A program made the translations under genes and the position numbers. A stretch of DNA of 21,055 bases from contig JALRDM010000088.1 of the NCBI GenBank assembly GCA_023262195.1, forward strand, positions 1-21,055. Reading direction: 5' to 3'. The notes beneath the pieces were generated by a model that was given only the letters and a program-made list of their open reading frames with translations, ran no database searches and had not been told where the DNA came from. Each line of letters opens with the position of its first letter. Within the stretch, counting starts at the first letter, position 1. Shown piece after piece: positions 1 through 7,778 of the stretch. The DNA is from Salibacteraceae bacterium. Its GTDB lineage: Bacteria > Bacteroidota > Bacteroidia > Flavobacteriales_G > Salibacteraceae.

Positions 1-524
1 AATCTGGTGGTGTAATAAACCCACAAGATTATGACTATTTTTGGAAAACAGAGGAATTCTCACTTTTAAATTTAGAAGGTATTGGTAAATCGCCATCAAA
101 ACTAGATATGAGTAGAATATTATCAATGAATGAGCACTATATAAAAACAATCGATGAGAACGATCTTTATCAGTGTCTAGAAGAATATTGCAAAATCTAT
201 AAAGAAAAAATTCAAGATGATAAAGAAACTCTAAATCCTGTTTTAGAAGAACTAATTAAAGAAAAAGACGGTGGGCAAGGTGGGCCAAATGGCCTCTCTG
301 AAATGGTGAATAATGGCTTCAGGTTATTTCCCAACCCTGCAACTGGAATCATCAATGTTGAAGGTTTGCAGATTTCTACCAGCGCCTCTATCCTAGCCAC
401 AGACGGAACGCTTATCAGAAAGATTAGTGCAAGGTCAACCCAAGTGGATATTTCAGATTTGCCAAAAGGGTGGTACATTCTGCAATCATCTGAAAGAACT
501 TCACAGCGATTTATCAAGCAATAG
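1..524 (+). CDS. T9SS type A sorting domain-containing protein, 3' part only
   Basis: The reading frame is open from the left edge (first full codon at base 3) to TAG at 522-524, giving 173 visible residues; the true start lies outside the window. The last 70 or so residues are a type A T9SS C-terminal sorting domain: a FRLFPNPATG opening, a turn with SILATDGTLIRKI, a LPKGWYIL strand and a terminal RFIKQ. Such tails direct proteins through the outer membrane, after which they are cleaved and anchored or released. The visible upstream part (about 100 residues, charged, with EELIKEKDGGQGG just before the tail) matches no family I recognise, so the cargo function is unknown. Bases 1-240 are only about 29% G+C by direct count, while the sorting tail is 40-48%. 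This suggests that passenger and tail have different histories. Confidence 0.85.
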   Translation, partial: SGGVINPQDYDYFWKTEEFSLLNLEGIGKSPSKLDMSRILSMNEHYIKTIDENDLYQCLEEYCKIYKEKIQDDKETLNPVLEELIKEKDGGQGGPNGLSEMVNNGFRLFPNPATGIINVEGLQISTSASILATDGTLIRKISARSTQVDISDLPKGWYILQSSERTSQRFIKQ

Positions 525-931
525 GCACCACCACGGCCTCCATCAGTGCCGACTATGTATTTAAGGGAACCTTATATATCATGGCGGGTTTTATGTACGG
601 TTCGAATGGTTTCGATCAATCGTTGAATCAGGCAGCTTTGGCATGCACAGCCATCGGCTCGACAGATCCACCCAGTGCCAAAAATCTTATACCCACCAAA
701 TACAACGCGCTATTCAGTGTTTCACGACCCATCACACCTTTGATCAATGCATCGCTTGTAGGCATTTATGCTCTTGGGGTGAACTTACTTTTTGTCATGC
801 CTTCGGTTTCCGTAGCTGTAGCGAGCAACTGGGATTTCTCGATTTTCGCTCAATCTACCATGCTGGATAATGGCGTAAACTTCCAAAACTATGGCACTTC
901 AGTTTTTACGCGGCTTAAGAGGGGTTTTTAG
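524..931 (+). pseudogene. 3' remnant of an outer-membrane beta-barrel (porin-like) gene
   Basis: A second frame, open from 494 to TAG at 929-931, reads as the C-terminal part of an outer-membrane barrel from about base 524. It shows alternating amphipathic strands (TTTASISADYVF, TLYIMAGFMYGSNGF, PLINASLVGIYALGVNLLF, VSVAVASNWDFSIFAQ) and a terminal strand FTRLKRGF ending in phenylalanine, as barrel proteins do. Barrel-like sequence begins right at the stop codon of the preceding T9SS gene, and the in-frame codons before it are only that gene's tail read in another frame. There is no signal peptide and the first ATG is at 581, in mid-barrel, so no functional porin can be made. It is best read as the surviving end of a gene cut by the rearrangement that placed the T9SS gene here. 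Its stop overlaps the convergent TonB-domain gene's stop at 928-930. Family assignment is by pattern only. Confidence 0.6.
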
Positions 932-1944
932 GGAAACGTGATGTTCACACTTCCTTCAGCCTTGCGATCATCAGACTTCCAAGCCGGACCATTTTCAATT
1001 AACCGTATGGCTTCTGCATCGCAAGCTGTGCATAAGGATTTTACCACCTGAATTTTCTTAGGCTTACCATTTCGATCCAACTCGAAAGTCAAGGTCACCT
1101 TACCACTAGGCATGCTTTCAGAGGCATTTAGGTTCTTATTCAAATAACTATTGTACGCACTCCAGCCATCTACAGGTGCTGGTGAATCCGCACTCGTTGA
1201 TTCCGCTGATCTTGCTCGTTGCTTTGAACTTGAATTTAAAACGGTCCTCGGTTGTGCAACCTCTTCAATAGTTGCCAGCTCAGCTTCCGTTTCAGATGCC
1301 CTGCTTTCATCATCGGCTATTTCCTCGCTTAGGATAGCGGTTTCCAAACCTTCTTCCTGCGCTATGGCTTCAACACCATCATCTGCTAATGCAACTGGTT
1401 CATCTGAACTAAACTCACTTTGCCCTAGCTCAATCTCTATAACACTTTCAGATGGTAACGACACCGTTTGTGCTGCAGATTCATCTCCGAGAGCATAGGT
1501 GCTTTCTTCTAGAGAATCCACCCCTATTGATGAGGTATCTGCATCCATTAAGATCTGATCCATTGTATCAAATGTTCCAATTGCCTTCCTGGGGCTATAA
1601 GTCTCCTCCGATTGAGTTTCGATTGCAACATCTGGTTCGCTCTCCGAATTACGAAAAACGGTCAACCACAATGTAATTCCGACAGCCACCAGCGCAGTAA
1701 ATATTGCAGCAATACCCGAATATGCTGGCAAAATCAGACGTTTTGCTTTTTCATCCAATCGGTCATCAAGCTCATCCATTGCCTGCTGAATATCCGAGGT
1801 TAGCATTCTTTCGAACCCTTCCATGGCCTCATACAAAAACGCATCCTTTTCTGCTTCGCGCTCAAAGGCATAGGCTTCATCGGTAGTTTTGCGCCTCATG
1901 AAATAGCTCTTTATTCGCTTCAATATGTCGCTATCGTGCTTCAT
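928..1944 (-). CDS. Single-span membrane protein with C-terminal TonB domain, sigma-factor partner
   Basis: The chosen start is the ATG at 1944-1942, which overlaps the TGA of the sigma gene by one base (TGATG), a classic coupling arrangement; a longer form from 1962 is possible. The resulting 338-residue protein has a charged, acidic and basic N-terminal segment of about 70 residues (MKHDSDILKRIKSYF onward), one transmembrane helix around residues 72-92 (IAAIFTALVAVGITLWLTVF), a long acidic low-complexity linker, and a C-terminal TonB-type domain. The domain is seen as GKVTLTFELDRNGKPKKI, then CTACDAEAIRLIENGPAWK, with the Cys/Glu-Ala/Gly-Pro-x-Trp pattern usual in Bacteroidota TonB-like proteins. 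The cytoplasmic head next to a sigma factor suggests an anti-sigma role, with the periplasmic TonB domain as sensor or contact. I see no known anti-sigma zinc motif, so this is inferred from position and topology. Confidence 0.8.
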   Translation of the reverse strand: MKHDSDILKRIKSYFMRRKTTDEAYAFEREAEKDAFLYEAMEGFERMLTSDIQQAMDELDDRLDEKAKRLILPAYSGIAAIFTALVAVGITLWLTVFRNSESEPDVAIETQSEETYSPRKAIGTFDTMDQILMDADTSSIGVDSLEESTYALGDESAAQTVSLPSESVIEIELGQSEFSSDEPVALADDGVEAIAQEEGLETAILSEEIADDESRASETEAELATIEEVAQPRTVLNSSSKQRARSAESTSADSPAPVDGWSAYNSYLNKNLNASESMPSGKVTLTFELDRNGKPKKIQVVKSLCTACDAEAIRLIENGPAWKSDDRKAEGSVNITFP

Positions 1945-2519
1945 CAGGCCGCTTCCAGGCAATTTTTTAAGTTTCTCTTACCATTCTGTATATGGCTTTT
2001 CACTGCATTGAGTGTAATCTTTAATTCCTTAGACAATTGTAAATAGCTCTTCTTACCCAGATAAAATTGCTCAACACAAGATTTCTGTGCATCTTTCAAT
2101 TGTTCTAAGCACTTTTTCAACGCCTTTTCTTTGTCTTTTGACGAATCCATTTCATCGATAGGATGCACTTCAATGGCTAATTCCATATCATGATCGGTTA
2201 TTTCTTTGAACGTAACCTTTTCACCGCGCATTTTCATTAAACAGTGGTTACGTGTCATCACGAAAAGGTATGCCTTAAAATTTTTGACTTCGGTTTTAAC
2301 AGGCACATTCAGTAGTCGCTCAAACACCTCCATAGACGCATCTTGCGCAGCGTGCTTTTCGCCTATATACTTCATGCAAACACCAAATACCAAGACCATG
2401 TGCTTTCGAAAGATTTTTGCCAAAACTTCTCGATCTGCTTTTTGTCCACATTCTGCAAAAAGCTCTTCATCGCTCTTTTCAGGCGCGTTAGCTAAGTCTA
2501 TGAATTTTGTTTGTTCCAC
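1944..2519 (-). CDS. RNA polymerase ECF-type sigma-70 factor
   Basis: A 191-residue protein of normal ECF sigma length. Region 2, which binds core polymerase and the -10 element, spans about residues 30-100 and contains YIGEKHAAQDASMEVFERLL and FKAYLFVMTRNHCLMKMR. Region 4, the -35-binding helix-turn-helix, spans about 132-188 and contains KSCVEQFYLGKKSYLQLSKE followed by ITLNAVKSHIQNGKRNLK. The start is a GTG at 2519-2517: the frame upstream reaches a stop within 36 bases without an ATG, and the protein from this GTG keeps the usual SDEELF opening of region 2. It is coupled by a one-base overlap to the TonB-domain membrane protein downstream, which is probably its regulator. The divergent VWA gene starts 71 bases away and is a plausible target, although I found no clear promoter motif in the short intergenic gap. 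Confidence 0.92.
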   Translation of the reverse strand: MEQTKFIDLANAPEKSDEELFAECGQKADREVLAKIFRKHMVLVFGVCMKYIGEKHAAQDASMEVFERLLNVPVKTEVKNFKAYLFVMTRNHCLMKMRGEKVTFKEITDHDMELAIEVHPIDEMDSSKDKEKALKKCLEQLKDAQKSCVEQFYLGKKSYLQLSKELKITLNAVKSHIQNGKRNLKNCLEAA

Positions 2520-2590
2520 GAGTTTCGATCGCTTTTTATGGAATTTGAATCATGTCTGCATCCATTGGTCAAATATCAAATTTTAAACCA

Positions 2591-4477
2591 ATGAAAAAGC
2601 TCAGTTTATCCCTCGCACTTATTGCTGTATCGACACTCATTGTTGCACAGACAAAGTTCCACATCCTCAAAGGGCAAGTTAACGATCCTCACGGTAATCC
2701 TGTGGCTCAGGCTATAATTACCAATGCCTCAGACTCCAACGAAAAATCAATGTCTGATGCGCAAGGGATTTTTGCTCTTGAAAGTAACAACCCCATTCGT
2801 TCAATTAAGGTAAAGCGAGCTGGAATGAAATCGAAAACGATAGCTGTAACAAACACCTTTGTCACTGTAGAATTATCTTATATTAATCATACAAGGTTGG
2901 TAGAAACCAAAGTCGCTGCGGACATAGCCGTACATGATGATATGGAGCCAGAAATGAGCGTCATGGAATCAATATCAACAGGCTCACGGCATCGTAAAAT
3001 GGCACCACACATGGGTAGGGTGCACACACTACAAGCGCCACCAAACCAAAACACTGAATCGTATAATGGAATAGAAGAAAATGACTTTCACTATGCCACA
3101 GAAGACCCTTTGAGCACTTTTTCTATCGATGTAGACCGCGCGTCCTATTCAAACATTCGCAGATTTATCAACAATGGACAATTGCCCCCCGTTGATGCAG
3201 TTCGAGTAGAAGAAATGATCAACTATTTTGATTACGAGTATGAATCACCAAAAGGAAAAGATCCGGTGAATATTTACACTGAGCTAGGTCAAGCCCCTTG
3301 GAATTCAGACCACCAACTCTTACAAATTGGAATCAAGGCCAAGGATTTGGAGCTAGAAAGTTTACCCCCAAGCAACATCGTCTTTTTAATTGATGTATCG
3401 GGTTCGATGAACCAACCAAACAAATTGCCTTTATTGAAATCATCCATGAAAATCCTCGTCCAACAAATGCGCGACAAAGATCGCGTTGCCATTGTTGTTT
3501 ATGCTGTTGCGGCAGGCCTCGTTCTTGAATCTACCCCTGGAGATGATAAGCAGAAAATCTACAATGCCATTGATAATCTTAGCGCAGGTGGATCAACGGC
3601 AGGTGGTGCGGGGATTAAACTCGCATATCAAGTAGCACTAGAAAATTTTGTTGAGGATGGAAATAATCGAATTGTTTTGGCTACAGATGGCGACTTTAAT
3701 GTGGGTGCAGCAAGCGACTCAGACATGGAGGCGCTGATAAAAACTAAACGTGATCAAGGGGTGTTTTTGACTGTTCTTGGCTTTGGAATGGGTAACTATA
3801 AGGATTCTAAAATGGAAATATTAGCCGACAAAGGCAATGGCAACTATGCTTACATCGACAATATTACCGAAGCAAAAAAGACTTTGGTAAACGAATTTGG
3901 TGGAACCATGTTTGCCGTGGCAAAAGATGTGAAGATTCAAGTGGAATTCAACCCTGCGAATGTTGCAGAATATCGATTAATCGGATATGATAACCGAATG
4001 CTGAATAAAAAGGACTTTAACAATGATAAGAAGGACGCTGGTGAAATGGGTGTAGGACATGTCGTTACCGCACTTTATGAAATTGTGCCTATTGGCAAAA
4101 GCTCAAATCGGGTCGATCCCTTGAAATATCAAAAATCCGAGCCTATAACCGAAGCGGTATTGACTGACGAAGTGGTGACTGTTAAGCTCCGATATAAAGA
4201 ACCTGATGGCGAGAAAAGCAGATTGATGTCACATATCGTTAAAGCCAAGGTCGGATCGATGGATCGTGCTACGAACAATCTAAAATGGTCCGCTTCTGTA
4301 GCTGGGTTCGGAATGCTTTTGCGCGGCTCCGATCATGTTGGGTCGTACAACTATGACGCGATGATTAAGCTGGCGGAAACAGCGGTTGGAGAAGACAAGG
4401 AAGGCTATAGAAGAGAGTGTTTACAGTTGATGAAAAGTGCTGAACTTTTAAATCGAACTGGTACCGCTCAGCGATAG
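2591..4477 (+). CDS. YfbK-like von Willebrand factor A domain protein with carboxypeptidase-regulatory-like N-terminus
   Basis: The ATG at 2591 is chosen because it opens a signal peptide (MKKLSLSLALIAVSTLIVAQ); the frame extends 39 bases further without adding anything plausible. The 628-residue exported protein has, in order: a small carboxypeptidase-regulatory-like beta domain (about 22-95, HILKGQVNDPHGNPVAQA); a linker; the segment that precedes VWA in YfbK proteins (about 166-225, TFSIDVDRASYSNIRRFINN); a VWA domain with a complete metal-ion-dependent adhesion site (DVSGS at 268-272, Thr336 in GGSTAGG, Asp366 in ATDGDFN); and the conserved YfbK C-terminal region (about 450-620). VWA domains bind protein ligands through the metal. 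The cellular role of YfbK-type proteins is poorly known, and a role in envelope processes is inferred. The gene lies divergent to the sigma/TonB pair and converges on folC with only 13 bases between. Confidence 0.88.
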   Translation: MKKLSLSLALIAVSTLIVAQTKFHILKGQVNDPHGNPVAQAIITNASDSNEKSMSDAQGIFALESNNPIRSIKVKRAGMKSKTIAVTNTFVTVELSYINHTRLVETKVAADIAVHDDMEPEMSVMESISTGSRHRKMAPHMGRVHTLQAPPNQNTESYNGIEENDFHYATEDPLSTFSIDVDRASYSNIRRFINNGQLPPVDAVRVEEMINYFDYEYESPKGKDPVNIYTELGQAPWNSDHQLLQIGIKAKDLELESLPPSNIVFLIDVSGSMNQPNKLPLLKSSMKILVQQMRDKDRVAIVVYAVAAGLVLESTPGDDKQKIYNAIDNLSAGGSTAGGAGIKLAYQVALENFVEDGNNRIVLATDGDFNVGAASDSDMEALIKTKRDQGVFLTVLGFGMGNYKDSKMEILADKGNGNYAYIDNITEAKKTLVNEFGGTMFAVAKDVKIQVEFNPANVAEYRLIGYDNRMLNKKDFNNDKKDAGEMGVGHVVTALYEIVPIGKSSNRVDPLKYQKSEPITEAVLTDEVVTVKLRYKEPDGEKSRLMSHIVKAKVGSMDRATNNLKWSASVAGFGMLLRGSDHVGSYNYDAMIKLAETAVGEDKEGYRRECLQLMKSAELLNRTGTAQR

Positions 4478-4490
4478 CAATAAAAGAGGA

Positions 4491-5714
4491 TTACTTAAGT
4501 AAATCCGCAACTACAAACGTGCTTCCACCCACAAAAATGAGGTCGTCACTGATGGCCTCTTTTTTTGCCGCTTCAACGGCACCGGCCACGGTATCAAACG
4601 ACCGAAAATTTAAATCGGCAGCTGTGGCCAATTGATTGAGTCGATCAATCGGCATTGCCCGTGGTATATCTGGCTGAGTCAAGTATAAGAACGCATCGTT
4701 TGGAATGATCTCCAATATTTCACTGACGTTTTTATCATTCACAAAACCCAGGACTAAATGAAGATCATGATACGGGGTGTTTTTCAATTGATTAAAAATG
4801 AAGGTTAACCCATCTACATTATGCGCGACATCGCAGATTAGTGTTGGGTCAGATTGAAGTATTTCCCACCTTCCGCGCAAACCGGTATTGTCAACCACAT
4901 TCTTGAATCCAAGTTGAAAAGCCGATTCTGAAACCTCCCAACCTAGTGCCCTCATTTTTTCAATGGTAATGGTAGCCGTTTGAAAATTTCCGCGTTGGTA
5001 AAGTCCTTTTAAAGAGGTCGCAGGAATCACGTCTGGGAACTCTTGATCCGCAAACGTGATGGGGGAATCAAGCTGCAAGGCAACCTTTCTAAACACTCCT
5101 TCAGTTTCTCGCTGAGACCGTCCGATAACCACAGGAATATTCGGTTTAATCACACCCGCTTTTTCCATAGCAATTTTAGCGGGTGTATCCCCAAGAAATT
5201 CACTGTGGTCGTTACCGATATTTGTAATCACTGAAAGCTCTGGTTGAATCACATTGGTTGAATCCAAACGCCCTCCCATACCTACTTCGATGATTGCAAT
5301 GTCAACTTGTTCTGTTGCAAAATAATCGAACGCGAGACCCACAGTCCACTCAAAAAAGCTGAGTTCAATGGCCTCAAATTTTGACCGATGGTTAACCACA
5401 AAGTCAATAACTCGTTGCTCCGAAATCATTTCTCCATTAATTCGGATACGCTCTCTGAAATCTACCAAGTGAGGAGATGTATATAAACCTGTTTTAAACC
5501 CTGCCTCCTGAAATACAGATGCCAACAAATGAGATACAGAACCTTTCCCATTGGTTCCAGCTACATGTATCGATTTGAATTTATGCTCTGGGTTATCAAG
5601 CACTTTCATCAATGCCACAGTAGAGTTTAAGTCAGCTTTGTAGGCCGCTTTTCCGACACGCTGGTACATGGGCAATTGCCGGTAGAGATAGTTTAAGGTC
5701 GCCAAGTACGTCAC
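4491..5714 (-). CDS. folC: Bifunctional folylpolyglutamate synthase / dihydrofolate synthase
   Basis: A 407-residue Mur-ligase-family enzyme. It adds glutamate to dihydropteroate to form dihydrofolate and then extends the glutamate tail of folates, using ATP, in the cytoplasm. Visible motifs are the P-loop AGTNGKGS (52-59), the TSPHLVDFRERIRING stretch (79-94), the EVGMGGRLDSTN motif (143-154), ITNIGNDH with the magnesium-site histidine (163-170), GLRGRWE (278-284), DVAHN (295-299) and a FVGGSTFVVADLL ending. Length and motif order are normal for FolC; it could in principle do only one of the two reactions. It is the last gene of the exbB-exbD-tonB-peptidase-folC run, and its ATG overlaps the end of the M28 peptidase gene by four bases. 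Linking a folate enzyme to an energy-transduction operon probably reflects shared transcription rather than shared function. Confidence 0.96.
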   Translation of the reverse strand: MTYLATLNYLYRQLPMYQRVGKAAYKADLNSTVALMKVLDNPEHKFKSIHVAGTNGKGSVSHLLASVFQEAGFKTGLYTSPHLVDFRERIRINGEMISEQRVIDFVVNHRSKFEAIELSFFEWTVGLAFDYFATEQVDIAIIEVGMGGRLDSTNVIQPELSVITNIGNDHSEFLGDTPAKIAMEKAGVIKPNIPVVIGRSQRETEGVFRKVALQLDSPITFADQEFPDVIPATSLKGLYQRGNFQTATITIEKMRALGWEVSESAFQLGFKNVVDNTGLRGRWEILQSDPTLICDVAHNVDGLTFIFNQLKNTPYHDLHLVLGFVNDKNVSEILEIIPNDAFLYLTQPDIPRAMPIDRLNQLATAADLNFRSFDTVAGAVEAAKKEAISDDLIFVGGSTFVVADLLK

Positions 5715-6613
5715 AACCTTTGAATCGTATTAAAAGCGGAATTAATCACCTCTGCCATCCTCACGATATCGATGGTATCCAGAGTGTCCCTTGGTTCATG
5801 ATAATTTTTGTTTCTATAAAAACTTGTGTCGGTTATCATAAGTGCCGAATAACCAAACTTCCAATAATTCAGATGATCAGAAAAATCAATGCCTGGCAAA
5901 GCAGGCGGCCCCGTGAAGGTCTTTGATCTGATGGTGGCCTTATTCTTAAACTTACGGTTAAACCTACGGGCGAATCGCCCACTGCGAAATTTTTTGACCA
6001 GGGTAATAAAATTGCCTTTGTTTCCATAAAACAGTCGTAAAAACCCCGCTGGGTAGTCCTGTGAGCCCTTGCTGCCATCAAAGTATCCAATCATTTCCAG
6101 TACGACCATACCGAGCACCTCCGCTTCATCATCGTTTAAACTCTTAGCATGAACATAACTCCCCATTTGCTCAGTTCTAAAATATGGGGGTTCTTCCAGT
6201 GTGTAGGCCACAAGATCAACCCTATACTTCAGATCAACATTCTGAAGCAAATAGGCTAGTTCGAGCAGCCCAATTACACCCGAGGCATTATCGTCTGCCC
6301 CCGGCTGTAAGCCACATACATCATAATGCGCTCCGATTACTATTCTGGGTGCATCTGATGGACCGAAAGAACAGAGCACATTTTTATACGTTCTTGCGTT
6401 TACATCAAATTCTTGATATACAGCGGTCGTAGAGTATTTAGAAAACACTTCGTGTATGTAGTCTGCCGAAGCGTTCAAAAAATCCAAGTCATTATATGAC
6501 CTGTTTTCTGCTAAAAGGACCTTAAAATGATTGAAGATTCTCGTTGAATCGCTTTGTGTAAATCCAGCATTTAAAAGTGTGGTGGTCATTAAGACGAGTA
6601 TAACACGTCTCAT
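5711..6613 (-). CDS. Secreted M28-family zinc metallopeptidase
   Basis: A 300-residue protein with an N-terminal signal peptide (MRRVILVLMTTTLLNAGFTQ), therefore periplasmic or exported. It has the two-zinc aminopeptidase site of family M28: GAHYD (His96, Asp98), GADDNASG (bridging Asp near 107-108), the TLEEPPYF pair with general-base and ligand glutamates (Glu140, Glu141), LEMIGYF (Glu173) and a C-terminal YHEPRDT histidine (His272). All ligands needed for activity appear to be present. Members remove N-terminal residues from peptides or act on related substrates such as glutaminyl peptides, and the sequence does not settle which. There is no T9SS tail and no lipobox. The gene starts two bases after the tonB stop and overlaps folC by four bases, so it is translated within that operon. 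Confidence 0.9.
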   Translation of the reverse strand: MRRVILVLMTTTLLNAGFTQSDSTRIFNHFKVLLAENRSYNDLDFLNASADYIHEVFSKYSTTAVYQEFDVNARTYKNVLCSFGPSDAPRIVIGAHYDVCGLQPGADDNASGVIGLLELAYLLQNVDLKYRVDLVAYTLEEPPYFRTEQMGSYVHAKSLNDDEAEVLGMVVLEMIGYFDGSKGSQDYPAGFLRLFYGNKGNFITLVKKFRSGRFARRFNRKFKNKATIRSKTFTGPPALPGIDFSDHLNYWKFGYSALMITDTSFYRNKNYHEPRDTLDTIDIVRMAEVINSAFNTIQRL

Positions 6614-6615
6614 GA

Positions 6616-7389
6616 TTATTCCAGTGTAAACACAAATTTGATTTCACCCTTCTTTTCAGCTGGGCCATCGGGGTCAGGATCGATGGTAGCCGATCGCACC
6701 GCTTCTTCAACTGCCTTAATCATGGCAGCATTATTAATCGTAGTACCTCGAACCCCGCTCGTAGCGCGCACGTAGTTTCCATATCGGTCGAAAATCACCT
6801 CCACGATGATCACGCCACTCTCTTGCCAATTGCCTTTTACCCTTGGCTTATTTCTAAATCCGCGGCCTCCAAATCCAGTGAGAGAGGCGCCTCCGCCTGC
6901 CCCACCTACCAGCGAACCACCAGTCGGTGACCCATCTGCTTTTCCATGATCGCCTGGTTTTTCGCTGTCACCTTGACCTTTGCTATCGTTGTTGGTTTGG
7001 GTCTGGAATGGATTAGAAATGGCTTGTTTTAGGCGTTGATCCAATTCTGGTTTTTTCTCTTCTACTTTTTTCTCTGTCACCTCTTTTGGAGCAGCAATTT
7101 CAGACTCGGTATTTTGGGTAGCTACTTCTTCCACCGCCTCCACGGGGGCAGTTTCAACTGGTTCGCTCACAGGTTCGGTAATTTCTTGAGGCTCGGTGGA
7201 CTCAGGTTGCATATCTCCTGATCCAAAATCAGTGTTACCTAGATCCAATTCTACGGGCATGCCTTCCTCATCAGGTAGTGGATTGGGCATGGTAAGCCCA
7301 GTGAACATAAAAATGATCAATAAGATGAGGTGGAAAGCCACCGTCCCAATGATTCCTTTTCTTTTACTGTCGCTAGACTTGTCCATCAT
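6616..7389 (-). CDS. tonB: Energy transducer TonB
   Basis: A 257-residue protein (256 if the second of two adjacent ATG codons is used; the first overlaps the exbD stop by four bases, the second by one). It has a short basic cytoplasmic start, one membrane helix with the conserved histidine near its beginning (TVAFHLILLIIFMF, His20), a long periplasmic linker rich in Glu, Pro and Val, a glycine-rich stretch (about 150-175) and a C-terminal TonB domain (VIIVEVIFDRYGNYVRAT to GEIKFVFTLE). TonB carries energy from the inner-membrane ExbB-ExbD motor to outer-membrane transporters. The position directly behind exbB and exbD confirms the assignment. The linker is acidic rather than the Lys-Pro/Glu-Pro rod of enterobacterial TonB, as is common in Bacteroidota. 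Confidence 0.93.
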   Translation of the reverse strand: MMDKSSDSKRKGIIGTVAFHLILLIIFMFTGLTMPNPLPDEEGMPVELDLGNTDFGSGDMQPESTEPQEITEPVSEPVETAPVEAVEEVATQNTESEIAAPKEVTEKKVEEKKPELDQRLKQAISNPFQTQTNNDSKGQGDSEKPGDHGKADGSPTGGSLVGGAGGGASLTGFGGRGFRNKPRVKGNWQESGVIIVEVIFDRYGNYVRATSGVRGTTINNAAMIKAVEEAVRSATIDPDPDGPAEKKGEIKFVFTLE

Positions 7390-7778
7390 TTCGGTTTAGT
7401 CGCTATAACGATGCTAAATCCATTTTCTTTTGCAAGGGAAAGGAAACTCACTGTTTCTCCAGTAGGCACAGTTTGATCAACACGTAGTTCGATAACTGGT
7501 TTTTCAACCTCTTCTTTGCGTTTCTTCAATAACGCCCTGAGTTCATCCTTACCCACGTCTTGCCCATCAAGATTGTAGGTCAAGTCTGGTTTTATCGCTA
7601 CCGAAATCTTCGGATGCTCTGTAGTTCTTGCCTTACCAGTAGGCAAATCAACCTTGGCTCCGTATGGCGAAACGAGTGTAGAGAGTATGATGAAAAAAAT
7701 GAGCAGCAAAAACACAATGTCCGTCATGCTGGACATACTAAAGCTCACCTCAACCTTATTTCTCGATTGAATTGCCAT
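7386..7778 (-). CDS. exbD: ExbD/TolR-family biopolymer transport protein
   Basis: A 130-residue protein with a short cytoplasmic start, one membrane helix with the essential proton-path aspartate (SSMTDIVFLLLIFFIIL, Asp20), and a periplasmic domain ending at residue 130. It forms the proton-driven motor with ExbB that energises TonB. The first codon overlaps the exbB stop by one base (TAATG), and its TGA overlaps the tonB start, so the three are coupled. ExbD and TolR cannot be told apart by sequence at this level, but the tonB gene next door and the absence of tolA, tolB or pal favour ExbD. Confidence 0.95.
   Translation of the reverse strand: MAIQSRNKVEVSFSMSSMTDIVFLLLIFFIILSTLVSPYGAKVDLPTGKARTTEHPKISVAIKPDLTYNLDGQDVGKDELRALLKKRKEEVEKPVIELRVDQTVPTGETVSFLSLAKENGFSIVIATKPK

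Noticed and set aside
581..931. Intact small gene from the ATG at 581
   Set aside because: The barrel-like sequence begins well before this ATG and there is no signal peptide; an outer-membrane protein of this size starting mid-barrel is not credible, so it is called a remnant.
2520..2590. Shared divergent promoters between the sigma factor and VWA genes
   Set aside because: I looked for TAnnTTTG on both strands and found only partial matches with wrong spacing; promoters must be here or overlap the coding ends, but I cannot point to them.
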